DNA of 18,617 bases from Piscirickettsiaceae bacterium. Its GTDB lineage: Bacteria; Pseudomonadota; Gammaproteobacteria; Nitrosococcales; Methylophagaceae. The DNA lies in the NCBI GenBank assembly GCA_030627065.1, contig DAOUSV010000011.1:1-18617 (forward strand), in the 5' to 3' direction. Numbering within the stretch: the stretch's first letter is position 1; each line of letters begins with the position of its first letter. Below are positions 15,442-18,617 of the stretch, one piece after another. Both the position numbers and the translations under genes were made by a program. The notes beneath the pieces were generated by a model. It was given only the letters and a program-made list of their open reading frames with translations, did not search any database and had not been told where the DNA came from.

Positions 15442-17244
15442 TTAGTTATCTGTATCTAAAAAGCTTCGTAATTGATCTGAACGTGTTGGATGACGTAGTT
15501 TACGCAGCGCTTTTGCTTCGATTTGACGAATGCGTTCACGTGTTACGTCAAATTGTTTACCGACTTCTTCTAGTGTGTGGTCAGTATTCATATCAATACC
15601 AAAACGCATCCGAAGTACTTTTGCTTCTCGCTCAGTAAGGCCGCCTAACATGCCTTCTGTTGCTTCTCTCAAGCCTTCGATCATAGCAGAATCTTGTGGT
15701 GAAATCACGTTAAGATCTTCTACGAAGTCACCTAGGTGTGAATCTTCATCATCACCAATCGGTGTTTCCATTGAGATTGGTTCTTTCGAGATTTTAAGTA
15801 CTTTTCGTACTTTATCTTCGGGCATTTCTGCACGTTCCGCTAATTCATCAGGGTTTGGTTCACGCCCCATTTCTTGTAGCATCTGACGTGCAACACGATT
15901 CAGTTTGTTGATTGTTTCAATCATGTGAACTGGAATACGAATTGTACGAGCTTGATCGGCAATTGATCGCGTAATTGCTTGACGTATCCACCATGTTGCA
16001 TAGGTAGAGAATTTGTAACCACGTTGGTATTCAAATTTATCAACCGCTTTCATTAAGCCGATATTACCTTCTTGCACTAAATCTAGGAATTGAAGTCCAC
16101 GATTAGTGTATTTTTTGGCAATCGAGATAACTAGTCGTAAATTTGCTTCGACCATTTCTTTTTTGGCACGACGTGCTTTGGCTTCAGAAATCGACATTTG
16201 ACGATTGATTTCTTTAATCTCAGTGATGATCATGCTGCGATCTTCAGCTAAGTCAGCCATTTTTGATTGTGCATTCAGAATAGCATCAAGACTCTTTTTA
16301 ATCGTTGATGAGTAATGCTTTTTGGCTCGAACATGCTTGTCGATCCAGTTAAGGTTTGTTTCGTTACCGGTAAATGAATCAATAAAATCACGACGATTCA
16401 TGCGAGCATCCGTAACAACAATTCTAGCAATGATGCGTTCTTGTGTACGAATAACTTCGACAGTTGAAGTCATTAATTTGTTTAAATTAATTAATGCTTT
16501 TGGCGTTAGTTTAAACTCCATAAAGAGGTTAGTTGCTAACTCTTGTGCTGCTGCAACATCATCGCCTTCGGCTTTTTGAAGCTTGCTGTGAGCATCTCGT
16601 AAAATAGTGAATCGTTCACGCGCTTCTTCAGGATCGACACCGGTTGGGCCTTCCTCTTCTTCCTCGTCATCTTTATTGTCAACAGCATCGGGGCCTTTCT
16701 GTGGACCGGGAACGACTTCTGCCGTTTCATCTTCAGGAAGAATAAAGCCTTTAATTAAGTCATTAAGACGCAAATCGCCCGCTTCTACAGCATCATATTG
16801 TTCAAGGAATGTCGTAATACAAGCAGGGTATGTTGACAGCATGACTAAGCTTTCACGAAGACCAGCTTCAATACGCTTGGCGATAACAATTTCGCCTTCA
16901 CGCGTAAGTAGCTCAACAGAACCCATTTCACGCATATACATACGTACTGGATCGGTAGTACGGCCAAACTCGCCATCAGAACTTGCTAAAACAGCAGCGG
17001 CTTCATCTGTAGAGACGTCATCATTAGATGATGCGGCTTCCGCTAGACGTTCCATTTCATCCGTATCTAGGCCATCTTCATGAACCATAATACCAAGGTC
17101 ACTGAACATGCCGATAACATCTTCAATTTGATCCGCATCAACCACATCTTCAGGTAAGTGATCGTTAATTTCACCGTAGGTAAGGTAACCACGTTCTTTC
17201 CCTAGCGTGATAAGTTCTTTAATGCGTGACTGTTGATCTTTCAT
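15442..17244 (-). CDS. rpoD: RNA polymerase primary sigma factor, sigma-70
   Basis: Housekeeping sigma factor that directs RNA polymerase to -35/-10 promoters. All parts are present in 600 aa: region 1.1 (residues 1-80, LITLGKERGYLTYGEINDHL), region 1.2 (DPVRMYMREMGSVELLTREGE), the non-conserved domain with its acidic run DDEEEEEGPTG, regions 2.1-2.4 (NLRLVISIAKKYTNRGLQ, YKFSTYATWWIRQAITRSIA), region 3 (HMIETINKLNRVARQM) and region 4.2 helix-turn-helix (TLEEVGKQFDVTRERIRQIE). AGAGG lies a few bases before the ATG. It follows dnaG by 101 bases, as in the macromolecular-synthesis operon, and its own promoter may lie in that gap. Confidence 0.98.
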   Translation of the reverse strand: MKDQQSRIKELITLGKERGYLTYGEINDHLPEDVVDADQIEDVIGMFSDLGIMVHEDGLDTDEMERLAEAASSNDDVSTDEAAAVLASSDGEFGRTTDPVRMYMREMGSVELLTREGEIVIAKRIEAGLRESLVMLSTYPACITTFLEQYDAVEAGDLRLNDLIKGFILPEDETAEVVPGPQKGPDAVDNKDDEEEEEGPTGVDPEEARERFTILRDAHSKLQKAEGDDVAAAQELATNLFMEFKLTPKALINLNKLMTSTVEVIRTQERIIARIVVTDARMNRRDFIDSFTGNETNLNWIDKHVRAKKHYSSTIKKSLDAILNAQSKMADLAEDRSMIITEIKEINRQMSISEAKARRAKKEMVEANLRLVISIAKKYTNRGLQFLDLVQEGNIGLMKAVDKFEYQRGYKFSTYATWWIRQAITRSIADQARTIRIPVHMIETINKLNRVARQMLQEMGREPNPDELAERAEMPEDKVRKVLKISKEPISMETPIGDDEDSHLGDFVEDLNVISPQDSAMIEGLREATEGMLGGLTEREAKVLRMRFGIDMNTDHTLEEVGKQFDVTRERIRQIEAKALRKLRHPTRSDQLRSFLDTDN

Positions 17245-17283
17245 TTGACCTCTTTATTCATAATGTACATTTGATGCGTACAG

Positions 17284-17325
17284 AACCGAACATTATACTT
17301 CATAAGTCTATAATAATGCACGTTT
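17284..17325 (-). promoter_or_regulatory. candidate rpoD promoter in the dnaG-rpoD gap
   Basis: A perfect TATAAT (ATTATA at 17292-17297 on the + strand) lies about 50 bases before the rpoD start. Seventeen bases further upstream there is no good TTGACA match (TGCATT), so recognition would be weak or need an activator. Internal rpoD promoters downstream of dnaG are known in relatives. Confidence 0.4.
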
Positions 17326-17345
17326 TTGTTTGCGCAACTTTCAGT

Positions 17346-18617
17346 CTAAATATTAAGTATTTGTATTTCTTGTCTTTCTTCGTCGGTTAAATTACGTAAA
17401 CCTTTTTGCATTAGATATGCGTGCCGCAACTCAATTGCTTGTTGTTGTAGCTGCTGAACCATACCCGCCAGCTCATGCTTTAATTCGTCTGACGATAATG
17501 ATAACGGCTGTAAAGCCAATTTTTGTAAATGTGCTTCATGCTCAGTATCTCGAGCACGTTCTAATAAGGCTGCAGTATTCAGATGGGGCGATTGCTGCAA
17601 TGTTTCAAGCATTTTTACTAAAATAGTTATTCCTGGTAGTTCTAATGTCGCTATTTTGTCGAATACGCCCACTTCAATATGTAGTTCAGGATGCTGTAAT
17701 AAAATAGTGATTGCCATTCTCACCGGTGACATAGCGCTATTTAATGGTTTATATTTTTTCGGTGCTACAGTTTGTGTCGTAGGTGATTTATCTAAATGTT
17801 TAGCTAATACCGCTACACTGGTTTGCGCTCGCTCGGCCAGTTGCTGCTCTAACATATCTTTATACATTCCTGCGGGTATGTGTTTAAGATATGGTTTCGC
17901 TGTTTCTACTAATCGTGCACGTCCGTCCATCGATGATGTATCTAGCTGACCTTCTAAGGTATCAAAGAAAAAGTCTGAATAATTCTTTGCGTCTGTCACT
18001 AAATCATTAAAGCCTTCCTCCCCTGATTGTTGTACAACGCTATCAGGATCTTCACCATCTGCTAGAAACATAAATTTTAACTGGTGATTACCACCCAACA
18101 TTGGCAACGCATTTTCTGCGGCACGCCATGCGGCTTCTCGTCCGGCACGATCACCATCAAAACAAAATATGATTTCAGGTGAGCTACGCATTAATTGACG
18201 TAGATGATCGGGGGTTGTTGCTGTACCTAATGTTGCCACGGCATTGGTGACACCATGATCAGCAAGGGCAACAACATCCATATAGCCTTCAACAATAATG
18301 ACCTTGTCTAATTTGCGATGGGCTTTACGCGCTTGAAATAAGCCATAAAGCTCACTGCCTTTATGGAATATCGGGGTTTCTGGTGAATTTAGATATTTCG
18401 GTGTACTGTCATCAAGTACGCGTCCGCCAAAGCCAATCACACGACCACGACGATCTCGAATTGGAAACATAAGTCGATTACGGAAGCGATCATACGTTCG
18501 CCCTTTATCATTACTACTTAATAGACCCGCTTCATTGAGTTGTTTACGATTATAGTCATCGGTACCGAAAACCTTTAATACATTATCCCAACCATCCGGT
18601 GCCATACCAATGCCAAA
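17346..18617 (-). CDS. dnaG: DNA primase, N-terminal part outside the window
   Basis: Synthesises RNA primers at the replication fork. The frame is open to the window edge (last visible codons FGIG), so roughly the first third of the protein, including the CHC2 zinc domain, is missing. Visible: the end of the RNA-polymerase N-subdomain (GWDNVLKVFG, FRNRLMFPIRDRRGRVIGFGG, GSELYGLFQA), the TOPRIM catalytic core with acidic residues in VEGYMDVVAL and CFDGDRAGREAAW, and the C-terminal helicase-binding region ending QEIQILNI. The C-terminal region is helical and poorly conserved, as expected. It is upstream of rpoD in the same direction; rpsU is expected beyond the window. Confidence 0.96.
   Translation of the reverse strand, partial: FGIGMAPDGWDNVLKVFGTDDYNRKQLNEAGLLSSNDKGRTYDRFRNRLMFPIRDRRGRVIGFGGRVLDDSTPKYLNSPETPIFHKGSELYGLFQARKAHRKLDKVIIVEGYMDVVALADHGVTNAVATLGTATTPDHLRQLMRSSPEIIFCFDGDRAGREAAWRAAENALPMLGGNHQLKFMFLADGEDPDSVVQQSGEEGFNDLVTDAKNYSDFFFDTLEGQLDTSSMDGRARLVETAKPYLKHIPAGMYKDMLEQQLAERAQTSVAVLAKHLDKSPTTQTVAPKKYKPLNSAMSPVRMAITILLQHPELHIEVGVFDKIATLELPGITILVKMLETLQQSPHLNTAALLERARDTEHEAHLQKLALQPLSLSSDELKHELAGMVQQLQQQAIELRHAYLMQKGLRNLTDEERQEIQILNI

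Noticed and set aside
16607..17083. 158-codon serine-rich frame antisense to rpoD
   Set aside because: It is a shadow of the rpoD codon pattern, with low-complexity composition.

Overview
The window is chromosomal DNA from a gammaproteobacterium, probably a marine or halotolerant one. The AT-rich base composition (about 40% G+C by eye), the dnaG-rpoD-tRNA order, a RIO-type kinase, an nhaR-nhaA sodium/proton antiporter pair and a periplasmic alpha-carbonic anhydrase all fit. A Methylophaga- or Cycloclasticus-like relative is possible, but I cannot fix the genus from the sequence alone. Most of the window is ordinary core genome; I see no phage genes, transposase, CRISPR array or defence island.

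Layout. Positions 1-47 are the 3' part of an elongator tRNA-Met on the + strand. Next to it, on the - strand, is a decayed two-gene sensory unit (80-2214): a urea/amide-type periplasmic binding protein with an in-frame TAG in its signal sequence, followed by a histidine kinase broken by two frameshifts, two stops and loss of its ATPase end. A 519-residue conserved hypothetical protein follows (2395-3954). Then, all on the - strand, come trmL (tRNA wobble methyltransferase), an mltD-like lytic transglycosylase lipoprotein, an aldehyde dehydrogenase and a ThDP enzyme of the acetolactate synthase family. In transcription order this is ThDP enzyme, ALDH, mltD, trmL, with short gaps. The first two look like one metabolic operon.

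An alpha-carbonic anhydrase (- strand) is divergent from nhaR-nhaA (+ strand). A perfect T-N11-A palindrome just before nhaR is a candidate operator. Carbonic anhydrase supplies or consumes protons in the periplasm and NhaA exchanges Na+ for H+, so the divergent pair may share a role in pH and ion balance; this is inference. Next is a small cupin gene that converges, with an 11-nt overlap, on a 107-residue hypothetical gene. A 15-bp perfect-to-wobble hairpin sits just past the cupin stop, inside the opposing gene.

Positions 13451-14400 are the least ordinary part. They hold a 112-bp stretch bounded by imperfect inverted repeats, an unrecognised 156-residue ORF, and a tRNA-like 3' end (T-arm plus GCCA) that lacks a matching 5' half but is followed by a good terminator. 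After that the macromolecular-synthesis block runs on the - strand: dnaG (cut by the window end), rpoD, tRNA-Ile2(CAU), an intrinsic terminator and the RIO kinase gene. No gene-free stretch exceeds 300 bases.
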